Source: Methanoregula sp.
GTDB taxonomy: Archaea; Halobacteriota; Methanomicrobia; Methanomicrobiales; Methanospirillaceae
NCBI GenBank assembly: GCA_013331015.1
Contig: DUHF01000230.1
Coordinates: 1 to 10,708 of the forward strand
Direction of reading: 5' to 3'
Length of the DNA stretch: 10,708 nucleotides
Shown here: piece after piece, positions 1 through 6,512 of the stretch
How positions within the stretch are numbered: the stretch's first letter is position 1
Layout of the letters: each line of letters opens with the position of its first letter
Program-made: the position numbers and the translations under genes
The notes under the pieces: model-generated
What the model was told of the DNA's origin: nothing
The model's database searches: none
Seen by the model: the letters and a program-made list of their open reading frames with translations, nothing else

Positions 1-1233
1 CCGGCAAAGGTGTACACCTTCTCCCATAAAATGCCCCTGTCAGCGATGCTGAAATTTTCCGCTGACATCATCCTCCTCATCAATAACAAGATGCAGGTGC
101 TCGATGCCAATGAAAATGCAATCAGTGTTCTTGGGATTTCCCGCCAGAATCTCCTCGGAAACCAAATCAGGGATATCTCCTCCCCGCTCATTGCCCGTCT
201 CTCCATTCCCGAGATTTTTGATGAGATCCAGGCAAAGGGGGAGATCCAGCGGGAGTTTTGCATAACCCTGGATAATCTGGAGCGGCATTACCGGATGCGC
301 CTGATCCCGACGGTATTTGACAATATGGAGGAGGGTGTGACGATCATCGGAGAAGACATAACAAAACAGATCCAGTTTGCAGAGTCACTGATGATCTCAG
401 AGATGCGGTATCGTGCCATTGTACAGGACCAGACCGATATCATCTGCCGGTGGCGGCCGGGAGGGGAGATCACCTTCATCAATGAGTCACTGAGCCGGTT
501 TATTGGCGTACCCGGCGATTCCCTTTCGGGAGAGAATATCCTGTCCTATACCCACCCTGATGACATCCCCCAATCAAAGCAAAAGATCACCTGCCTCACC
601 CCCAGCACGCCGACCATCTCCTCAGATATCCGGCTCCTTGATAAAGATGGGACCTACCACTGGTACCAATGGAATACGCGGGGGATCTTTGACCATGCGG
701 GTGCCCTGATCGAATGCCAGTCCGTTGGGCGCGATATCAACACTGAACGGCAGCAGGCACAGCAGATCCGCGAGAGTGAAGAGCGGTTCCGCATGATCAC
801 GGATCACTCCCCGTTCCCTATCTCTATTGTCGATGATGCCGGCAACTTCCTGTACCTCAACGAAAAATTTTCTGAACTCTTCGGGTACTCCCTTGCAGAT
901 ATTCCTACGGAAAGAGACTGGTACTCCCTTGCATTTCCTGAATTGTATGAACCCATGGAGGTTCTTCCGGCACAAAATGATGATGCCGGCTATCCGCTGG
1001 CCCGCGAGATGAGCCCCTGTGTACGACTGGTCACCTGCAAAGACGGGACCGTCCGGCAGATCAACTTTTTTGAAGCTACTCTTAACTCTGGTGAGAAGTT
1101 CGTGGTATACGAAGATCTTACCCAGAAACAGGAAGCAAAACGACTCCAGTCTGTACTTGCTACCATTGTGAACTCTTCAAACAACCCCATTGACCTGTAC
1201 CGGAGGCTCACGAGTCAATCACGCCCGACATAA
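1..1233 (+). CDS. Multi-PAS sensory protein, 5' end outside window, C-terminus truncated
   Basis: Cytoplasmic-type signal sensor made almost only of PAS domains. Numbering from a possible GTG at 10, PAS blocks lie at about residues 13-118, 130-247 (with the typical YTHPDD and WYQWNTRG segments) and 258-377 (SEERFRMI, NFLYLNEKF, LFGY, KDGTVRQI). A linker follows, and then only the first residues of a fourth PAS (IVNSSNNPI, 387-394) before an unrelated 13-residue tail and a stop. No signal peptide, membrane segment, kinase or other output domain is visible. The frame is open through base 1 (codons for P-A-K), the GTG has no clear ribosome-binding site, and the sequence begins directly with PAS, so I treat the gene as continuing to the left. 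The next gene starts 24 bp downstream on the same strand and carries a homologous PAS block, so the two are probably co-transcribed. The ligand or cofactor sensed cannot be told. Confidence 0.75.
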   Translation, partial: PAKVYTFSHKMPLSAMLKFSADIILLINNKMQVLDANENAISVLGISRQNLLGNQIRDISSPLIARLSIPEIFDEIQAKGEIQREFCITLDNLERHYRMRLIPTVFDNMEEGVTIIGEDITKQIQFAESLMISEMRYRAIVQDQTDIICRWRPGGEITFINESLSRFIGVPGDSLSGENILSYTHPDDIPQSKQKITCLTPSTPTISSDIRLLDKDGTYHWYQWNTRGIFDHAGALIECQSVGRDINTERQQAQQIRESEERFRMITDHSPFPISIVDDAGNFLYLNEKFSELFGYSLADIPTERDWYSLAFPELYEPMEVLPAQNDDAGYPLAREMSPCVRLVTCKDGTVRQINFFEATLNSGEKFVVYEDLTQKQEAKRLQSVLATIVNSSNNPIDLYRRLTSQSRPT

Positions 1234-1257
1234 CTGCATGATACGAATGGTGCTTTC

Positions 1258-2730
1258 ATGACAACACAAAACCAGAACAGCGGAGTCCCTGTCCTCATCG
1301 TTGAGGACAGCCGGACCCAGGCGGAATATCTCCAGCACATTCTTGAAAGTGAAGGGTACCCTGTTGAGATTGCTGCGGATGGGAGCGAAGCTTTGGAAAA
1401 GATCAAACTCAGGCAGCCGAAGATTATCCTGACCGACATCATTATGCCGGAGATGGACGGTTATGACCTCTGTCGCGCCATCAAACGGAATAAGGACTTA
1501 TCCCACATCCCGGTCATCCTGGTTACGCAGCTCTTCGACCCGGCAGATCTGATAAAAGGCCTTGAAGCCGGAGCAAATAATATCATCATCAAACCCTTTG
1601 AACCCGAACACGTTATTTCCCGGATTACCAGCACCCTGCAGTCCCCGGCTCATCCGGATTATGAGGGGACTGAGCCCACGCTTGAAGTATCCCTTGAGGG
1701 CAAGACGCATCACATCCCGGCAAGTCATTTCCAGACTCCCGCAATCCTTCTCTCAACCTATGAGCATGCGCTCAGGAAAAACACGGAATTGCAGGAAGCC
1801 CATAATCGTCTTGCGGCCGAGAACCAGAGCCTGCACCAGCAGATAGCGAACCTCGAGCGGGAACAGGGAAAAAATGTGGCATCAGGCAAAATTTCCGGAT
1901 CATTACCCTCTCATGCTTCCGCTGGCACGGGTATGCCCGGGCAATCCTTCCCGGTTCACGAGAGTGAAGAACGTTTCCGCAGGATAGCCGATCTCTCCCC
2001 AATTCCCCTCTCGGTTATTGATGGTTCACAAAATTTCCGGTACCTGAATAAAAAATTCGAAGAACACTTTGGATATACCCTCAAAGATATTCCCACCGAG
2101 AAAGACTGGCTCTCAGCAGCATTCCGGACCAGTTCCCGAACAAAAAACTTAATCCGGATCTGGAAACAGGTGCTCGAATGTGCCGGGGATGAGCCTCATC
2201 ATACATTTCCCATCACCGGTAAAGACGGGATCGTCCGCCAGGTTGAGATCCATCCAGTTCCCCTGCCAGACGGTGAAGTGTTTGTCGTTTACCAGGACCT
2301 CCTTGATAAGAGGGAATCCAACCGGCTCCGCTCGGTCCTTGAATCGATTGTAAATTCTTCCAATGACGCCATTATCGGGAAATCGCTTGATGGCACCATC
2401 ATGAGCTGGAATAAGGCTGCGGAACGGTATTACGGTTATCTTGCAGAAGAGGTTACCGGAAAATCCATTGACCTGATTGTGCCGCCCGAACTGCGCGAAC
2501 AGCTCGCGCTCTTCTTAAAGAGGGTGGGAAACGGAGAGACCATCGACCGGTTTGATACGTTCCGGCTGAAAAAAGACGGGTCACGGATTGAGGTCTGTGT
2601 AACCCTCTCCCCAATACGGAATGACGAAGGCCAGATAATCGGGATCTCAACGATCGCCCAGAACATTGCGGAACGAAAAAAGTACGAAGTCAGCAGGATG
2701 TTCAACCAGCAGGTTCTTCATCGCAGATAG
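1258..2730 (+). CDS. Response regulator receiver protein with two PAS domains, no output domain
   Basis: A receiver (REC) domain fills residues 10-127. The acidic pair is E16/D17, the phospho-acceptor is D60 in the TDIIMPEMDG motif, the switch Thr is T90 and the conserved Lys is K112 before PF. All catalytic residues are present, so it should accept phosphate from a histidine kinase that is not in the window. A charged helical stretch at about 170-204 is a likely coiled coil. PAS domains follow at about 236-348 and 360-473 (SLDGTIMSWNKAAERYYGY; LIVPPE; RFDTFRLKKDGSRIE), ending in NIAERKK and a 15-residue tail. No HisKA, HATPase, GGDEF or DNA-binding domain is seen, and other frames after the stop do not supply one. 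The ATG at 1258 has a weak GGTG upstream and places the REC domain at the usual distance from the N-terminus. It probably acts as a phospho-relay or PAS-mediated adaptor; that role is inference. Confidence 0.85.
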   Translation: MTTQNQNSGVPVLIVEDSRTQAEYLQHILESEGYPVEIAADGSEALEKIKLRQPKIILTDIIMPEMDGYDLCRAIKRNKDLSHIPVILVTQLFDPADLIKGLEAGANNIIIKPFEPEHVISRITSTLQSPAHPDYEGTEPTLEVSLEGKTHHIPASHFQTPAILLSTYEHALRKNTELQEAHNRLAAENQSLHQQIANLEREQGKNVASGKISGSLPSHASAGTGMPGQSFPVHESEERFRRIADLSPIPLSVIDGSQNFRYLNKKFEEHFGYTLKDIPTEKDWLSAAFRTSSRTKNLIRIWKQVLECAGDEPHHTFPITGKDGIVRQVEIHPVPLPDGEVFVVYQDLLDKRESNRLRSVLESIVNSSNDAIIGKSLDGTIMSWNKAAERYYGYLAEEVTGKSIDLIVPPELREQLALFLKRVGNGETIDRFDTFRLKKDGSRIEVCVTLSPIRNDEGQIIGISTIAQNIAERKKYEVSRMFNQQVLHRR

Positions 2731-2786
2731 AGGGGGTATTCACCAGACTTCATACCCTGTACTGTCGCAATTTTGGGGGATACAGG

Positions 2787-2835
2787 AAAAATCCCGCCGG
2801 GCAGGGTACCCGATTGTACTGTTGCCCCAGCGGGA
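2787..2835 (-). terminator. Hairpin with T5, candidate terminator for the HEAT-repeat gene
   Basis: An imperfect inverted repeat has outer arms TCCCGC (2792-2797) and GCGGGA (2830-2835), with a further GGG/CCC match inside. On the minus strand it is followed at once by five T (2791-2787). It lies 93 bp beyond the end of the minus-strand HEAT gene, in the spacer between two convergent genes. Archaea mainly terminate on T-tracts, so the stem may be incidental. A second minus-strand T5 lies nearer the gene at 2865-2869. Confidence 0.4.
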
Positions 2836-2927
2836 GGTTGAGAAGCAGGCCTGCCTGTAACCTCAAAAAGAAGATTGCCGATCTGGTATTTTAGGTGTGA
2901 TATTGAATTTTTTCGTGATAGAGTCTG

Positions 2928-3311
2928 TTACGTGCTCACCCCGAACGTGTCAGGAGAGATCTTTATCAGTGCTTCTTCGGCTGCGATCTTTACGTAACCG
3001 TTGTCGCGTTTGAGTACTTCCTGCAGGCTCTTGATCGCCTTAGGGTCGCCAAGTTTTCCGAGTGCCGATGCTGCTGCGAACCGGACATCCTGTTCAGGAT
3101 CTCTCAGGAGCGCTATTATGGATTCTACTGAATTGGTGGCACCGATATTTGCCAGTGCATCTGCTGCAAGGTACCGGACCCAGCGGTCTTCATCGGCAAG
3201 TGCCTGCACGAGGAACTCGGAAGCCGGTTGTCCGAACTTTTCAAGATCCACGACGTTTTTCCACCGTTCAAGATTTTCCTTTTTTGCGAGGGCTGCAACG
3301 ATATTCTGCAT
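2928..3311 (-). CDS. Small HEAT-repeat protein
   Basis: This 127-residue soluble protein is built of about three HEAT (PBS-lyase-like) helical repeats, at about residues 25-57, 60-89 and 90-118. Signature segments are DRWVRYLAADALANIG, DVRFAAASALGKLGD and GYVKIAAEEALIKI. Such repeats form a curved alpha-solenoid for protein-protein contact; nothing indicates an enzyme. I chose ATG at 3311 because GGAGG (3327-3323) lies at a workable distance and a TATA-like element at 3361-3366 would place the transcript start near 3338. An upstream in-frame TTG at 3344 would add 11 polar residues and is less likely. The gene stands alone between the PAS genes and moeA, so its partner is unknown. HEAT proteins of this kind are common in methanogens, some beside phycocyanobilin-lyase-like or signalling genes, but the function here is unassigned. 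Confidence 0.85.
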   Translation of the reverse strand: MQNIVAALAKKENLERWKNVVDLEKFGQPASEFLVQALADEDRWVRYLAADALANIGATNSVESIIALLRDPEQDVRFAAASALGKLGDPKAIKSLQEVLKRDNGYVKIAAEEALIKISPDTFGVST

Positions 3312-3322
3312 AGTTTTCTCAT

Positions 3323-3327
3323 CCTCC
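3323..3327 (-). promoter_or_regulatory. Ribosome-binding site deciding the HEAT gene start
   Basis: The minus strand reads GGAGG here, within GGAGGATGAG, 11 nt before the ATG at 3311. It lies downstream of the alternative TTG at 3344 and so favours the shorter 127-residue protein. Confidence 0.55.
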
Positions 3328-3357
3328 CCGTCTGGGGTTGACAAAGAGTCCTTTTGG

Positions 3358-3374
3358 CAGTATAATGAATTTTT
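3358..3374 (-). promoter_or_regulatory. TATA-like promoter of the HEAT gene
   Basis: On the minus strand a run of A precedes TTCATTATAC, resembling an archaeal BRE plus TATA box. A transcript start about 25 nt downstream would fall near 3338 and give a roughly 27-nt leader containing the GGAGG. The element is flanked by TGGCA (3355-3359) and TGCCA (3374-3378), a 5-bp inverted repeat that could be an operator or chance. Confidence 0.35.
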
Positions 3375-3552
3375 GCCAGTATCTATTGCATGGCATATCT
3401 GAATGGCAGAGCAGGATATACGGCGATAAACCCATATGGCCCGGCAACCCCGTGCGTGATGGCCCAGGTATTGGCAGTCATCCTGTGCTCAATACCGGTG
3501 CGCCCCCCCGCTCTATTCAGACTCTGACGATCTTTTGGGGTTTTTCCGATTT

Positions 3553-3573
3553 AAAAAAAACCAGTCCGAAAAA
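3553..3573 (-). terminator. Poly-T terminator of moeA
   Basis: Reading the minus strand just after the TAA of moeA (3587-3585), there is a T5 (3573-3569) and then a T8 (3560-3553). Tandem T-tracts are the usual archaeal termination signal. I see no good stem before them. Confidence 0.55.
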
Positions 3574-3584
3574 CAAGGATACGA

Positions 3585-5489
3585 TTATCTTTCCAGAAGG
3601 TTCCCCGGCAAGAGAGCAGAAACGTTCTTTTTATAATCCAGTTCCCGGATGGTTCCGGTGAGGGTCAGGTCATACCCGCCTTTCTTCTGGAGGATTGCAT
3701 AGAACCGGGGGGATTTTATGAGCGATACCAGCGTGCTGATCCTTGGATCGTTGAGCATCTCCTTTTGCACCACAAGCTCGTAATCCTCACTTGCAACCGG
3801 GACAAACCGGAGCCCTTCTGCGGTAGCTATCCCGGAGGTACACATACCGGCATCGGCAAAACCGTTCAGGATTGCGGCTGCAACCGCCTGGGGACCGTGC
3901 ACTTCCTGCAGATATCCATCCACCTGTGCCGGATTGATCCCTTCCCTTTTTAGTAAATCATCAAGGATTGACCGTGACGGAGTCCCTTTCCGGGTGTTGA
4001 TGAAACGGGCATGCGGGAGATCGCCCGTATCCAACCCGTCGCGGGAAACAATCCCAAGCTCCATGGTCGCGAGATGGATGAAGGCAAGGTCGGGATTTTC
4101 ATTGTATGAGATGAGTGGCTCGTACGACAAATGCAGGGAGTGGGCGGGCAGGCTGAGCGGGGCTGCATGGCAGGCGTTTCTGGTGAGTGCACGGAGCCCG
4201 GAGATATTGCCGGGATTCGTCGCATGGATGAAGAGGCCCTCGTTTTGAGCAAGGGAGGCCAGCTCTTCCAGTGCCGGATCAAGGGTCCCGGTCAGAATAA
4301 TGGTTCGTTCAACACTGCCCGGATCGGTAGTCAGGAACACCTCAATGGCGGTTCCCCCTTCATATCCTTCGATTGAGGCCGGTATGTGGGTGTACCCGTT
4401 GGCCTTGACCGTTGCCATCTGGACGGCAGCCCCTTTACCGTGCGCTGCACCAATGATGCTATCCCCGATCCGGCCGACAAAGACCGGAATGAACTCGTCA
4501 AACCCGAGATCGGAGACCAGCGGCTGGGCCAGTCGCACGGTGACAGGATATCGTGGGGCGGGTGCAAAACCCCATGACTCAAGCAGCGGTGCGGCAAATT
4601 CCCGGAGCACGGTCTGTGCCGCGAGGGGATATCCCGGCAGCCCGAGGACCGGTGTATCGTTGACCCGCCCCAGCATCGCCGGCTTACCGGGTTTGACGGC
4701 AACACCATGAAAGATCAGTTCGCCCAGCGAACGGATCACGCTCTCGGTGAAATCCCGGGTCCCGGCAGATGAACCGGCTGAGATGAGGACAAGGTCATTC
4801 TCCTTCACCGCAAGGCGCAGGGTATCCCGGATAAGGTCAGGATCATCCGGAACGATCGGGTACCGGGTACAATGGGCACCCATCTGGGAGAGGTAGACCT
4901 GGGCCATGATGGTGTTGCTCTCAACAACCTGCCCTGGTGCCGGACGGGCTCCGAGTGGCACGAGTTCACTGCCCGTAGGGATGATCCCCACGTTCACTGT
5001 AAGGACTTCAACCGTGGTAATCCCGTACGTGACCAGTGCACCGATATCAAACGGCCGGATCAGGTGCCCTTTGGGCAGAACCAGCCTGCTCTCCCGGATA
5101 TCTTCCCCTGCAGGGCGGATATGCTGGCGGGGTGTTGCGGATTTACGGATCTGGAAGTCATTTCCTGCCTCCCAGACATCCTCGATCATGATGACCGCGT
5201 CAAATTCCGGAGGTACGATGTTACCGGTATTGACCCGTGAGAAGTGATCAATGGTAATGGGGTTGGCATCGATTGCCCCGACCGTGTCACGGCTGCGGAC
5301 AGCAATTCCGTCCATGGCAGCGAGGTTCACTTCCGGCACAGAATATTTTGCATAAACCGGTGATACCACGATCCTCCCTGCGGCCTGCATTACCGGAACT
5401 TTCTCAGTTTTTTCCGGCCGTGGAAATGTTTTTTTGAGCAGGTCAATTGCTTCGTCAAAGGAGCGTAGCTCAAGGTAGCGTTTCACCAT
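3585..5489 (-). CDS. moeA: Molybdopterin molybdenumtransferase MoeA fused to a periplasmic-binding-protein-like (LysR-substrate type) domain
   Basis: MoeA inserts Mo (or W) into adenylylated pterin, the last step of basic molybdenum-cofactor synthesis. Family motifs appear in order: AAMDGIAV (57-64), TGNIVPPEFDAVIMIED (88-104), RPAGEDI (125-131), IPTGSELV (170-177), VVESNTIM (188-195), ISAGSSAGTRDFT (236-248), VAVKPGKPAMLG (263-274) and VLGLPGYPLAA (281-291), then the MoeA C-terminal domain to about 390. Residues 395-634 form a PBP-like domain (compare PF12727), with NTRKGTPSRSILDDLL (498-513) and GYLQEVHGPQAVAAAILNG (525-543). This fusion is known in archaea and some bacteria; the second domain may bind oxyanion or pterin ligands, which is inference. 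The usual GLPGNP motif has Tyr for Asn (Y287). The ATG at 5489 has only a distant GGAG. The gene has its own TATA-like element and lies downstream of fwd, whose product needs this cofactor. Confidence 0.93.
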   Translation of the reverse strand: MVKRYLELRSFDEAIDLLKKTFPRPEKTEKVPVMQAAGRIVVSPVYAKYSVPEVNLAAMDGIAVRSRDTVGAIDANPITIDHFSRVNTGNIVPPEFDAVIMIEDVWEAGNDFQIRKSATPRQHIRPAGEDIRESRLVLPKGHLIRPFDIGALVTYGITTVEVLTVNVGIIPTGSELVPLGARPAPGQVVESNTIMAQVYLSQMGAHCTRYPIVPDDPDLIRDTLRLAVKENDLVLISAGSSAGTRDFTESVIRSLGELIFHGVAVKPGKPAMLGRVNDTPVLGLPGYPLAAQTVLREFAAPLLESWGFAPAPRYPVTVRLAQPLVSDLGFDEFIPVFVGRIGDSIIGAAHGKGAAVQMATVKANGYTHIPASIEGYEGGTAIEVFLTTDPGSVERTIILTGTLDPALEELASLAQNEGLFIHATNPGNISGLRALTRNACHAAPLSLPAHSLHLSYEPLISYNENPDLAFIHLATMELGIVSRDGLDTGDLPHARFINTRKGTPSRSILDDLLKREGINPAQVDGYLQEVHGPQAVAAAILNGFADAGMCTSGIATAEGLRFVPVASEDYELVVQKEMLNDPRISTLVSLIKSPRFYAILQKKGGYDLTLTGTIRELDYKKNVSALLPGNLLER

Positions 5490-5550
5490 GCTGGGGGACT
5501 CCGGTTCGAATGATCATCCATAATCGGCCCTGTCTTTGTTACCCCTCGAT

Positions 5551-5562
5551 GTATAAAAAAAA
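5551..5562 (-). promoter_or_regulatory. TATA-like promoter of moeA (T8 may also terminate the upstream gene)
   Basis: The minus strand reads AATTTTTTTTATACATCG across 5566-5549, with TTTTATAC as the likely TATA box. A start about 25 nt downstream would fall near 5527-5530, giving a leader of roughly 40 nt before the ATG at 5489. The same T8 could end transcription from the SagB-like gene, which stops at 5661. The rest of the 5490-5660 spacer is AT-rich and shows no ORF or clear repeat. Confidence 0.5.
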
Positions 5563-5660
5563 TTAACTCCTGCACCAAGTAAACTCAAAAGTATTTATCG
5601 TCGTATTCATCCATAAACAATTCGTTTGGTTCGCGGTGAAATGGTGTTGGGGATTTTTTC

Positions 5661-6416
5661 CTATGCAATCGTAACGTTCCGCTCAACTTTTCCTACAGCA
5701 CCAAGGTATACCGGCCACTGGGTTTCCGGATCCAGATTCGCGAGTTTGACTATCAGGTCGTCATGGAACATGTCGGTGGGAAATACCTCATAACCAATAT
5801 TTGCTGCAGCAAGGACGAGGTTCTGGCAGGTATGCCCCGCTTCAATGAGGACACTCCGGTAGCCCCGGTTCCCGAGTGCCCAAGTTGAGCGGTAAGGAAC
5901 GGCCACCCAGATGAAGGTGACCGCGGCCCGGGTCATGATCTTGAAATTCATGCTCGCCGTGCTCATCTCCAGGATCAGACCCGAATCAATACGCTCGGCA
6001 ACAATACGGTTGGACATCGGGAGGTACCGGTACAGGCCGGCCTCAAGACCTTCAACATCGCTTGCAACAAAGTAGGTCTCCAGCGGATAGCGGGAACCTC
6101 CTGACGGTACATTGCGGACCTGGATGGACTCTGCTACCATCTTTTTGAACCCCTGGGAACACCAGAGCAGGTACGAGAGTTCTTTTAAGGTCATTGACGA
6201 CCGGGAGAAGAATCCTACCGGTTCCCATCTCTCGATGGCTTGCCTGACCGGGATGTCCGGCACTTTGAACTTCTTCGGGCTCGGGAGTTTGATGACCAGC
6301 TGATCTTTTTGGACCGGGAGCTCGTGCGGGGGTTCGGGAACCCGGAGGACGAGATCGACCGTGGAATAATCCGGGTACCGGGTCCCTTGGATGAATTGTT
6401 TTCCAATTTCTTTCAT
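5661..6416 (-). CDS. SagB/ThcOx-type nitroreductase-fold dehydrogenase, FMN-dependent family
   Basis: This 251-residue protein of the SagB-type dehydrogenase family belongs to the nitroreductase superfamily, which uses FMN. Supporting segments are LKELSYLLWCSQGF (77-90), RNVPSGGSRYPLETYFV (101-117), VEGLEAGLYRYLP (121-133), RGYRSVLIEAGHTCQNLVLAAANIGYE (within 184-210) and FHDDLIVKLANLDPE (217-231). The N-terminal part (EIGKQF, then a Pro-rich stretch to residue 55) is usual for the archaeal members I recall. The ATG at 6416 is preceded by AAGGTGAG. At residues 62-70, where relatives normally carry an Arg-rich RRSxRxY-type FMN contact, this one reads ERWEPVGFF. Characterised SagB enzymes oxidise azolines made by YcaO proteins, but no YcaO, protease or precursor peptide is in the window. 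It lies 96 bp after fwdC behind a probable terminator. The substrate is unknown. Confidence 0.85.
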   Translation of the reverse strand: MKEIGKQFIQGTRYPDYSTVDLVLRVPEPPHELPVQKDQLVIKLPSPKKFKVPDIPVRQAIERWEPVGFFSRSSMTLKELSYLLWCSQGFKKMVAESIQVRNVPSGGSRYPLETYFVASDVEGLEAGLYRYLPMSNRIVAERIDSGLILEMSTASMNFKIMTRAAVTFIWVAVPYRSTWALGNRGYRSVLIEAGHTCQNLVLAAANIGYEVFPTDMFHDDLIVKLANLDPETQWPVYLGAVGKVERNVTIA

Positions 6417-6419
6417 AAT

Positions 6420-6427
6420 CTCACCTT
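6420..6427 (-). promoter_or_regulatory. Ribosome-binding site of the SagB-like gene
   Basis: The minus strand reads AAGGTGAG, close to the archaeal GGAGGTGA consensus, 3 nt before the ATG at 6416. It supports this start over downstream Met codons. Confidence 0.5.
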
Positions 6428-6464
6428 CAGGAATGATATTGTCCCGGTGTCATTGTTTTTGTGT

Positions 6465-6490
6465 AAAAAAATGGTGGCTGAATTCAGCCA
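6465..6490 (-). terminator. Intrinsic-type terminator of the fwd operon
   Basis: TGGCTGAATTCAGCCA (6475-6490) is a perfect 16-bp palindrome that can fold as a 6-bp stem with an AATT loop. On the minus strand it begins 22 nt after the fwdC stop and is followed, after CCA, by seven T (6471-6465). This is the strongest stem-plus-T signal in the window. It separates the fwd operon from the SagB-like gene, though read-through would still let them share a transcript. An alternative reading is a protein-binding operator, since dimeric regulators also favour such palindromes. A TATATA-like stretch directly upstream (6489-6497) could serve as a promoter for the SagB-like gene, but this is weak. Confidence 0.6.
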
Positions 6491-6512
6491 TATATGTGTG
6501 ATGGCCCGGGAT

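Noticed and set aside
2666..2860. 64-residue plus-strand ORF at the end of the receiver-PAS gene
   Set aside because: I checked whether it could be a frameshifted kinase continuation. It shows no histidine-kinase motif and covers the hairpin region, so it is noise.
3338..3661. 107-residue plus-strand ORF in the spacer between the HEAT gene and moeA
   Set aside because: It overlaps the 5' end region of the HEAT gene and the 3' end of moeA, has no ribosome-binding site, and crosses the poly-T terminator region; the sequence looks random.
6191..6237. Possible double frameshift explaining RWEPVGFF in the SagB-like protein
   Set aside because: The alternative frames give stops or no RRSxRxY-like sequence, and the original frame resumes correctly at MTLKELSYLLW, so simple divergence fits better.
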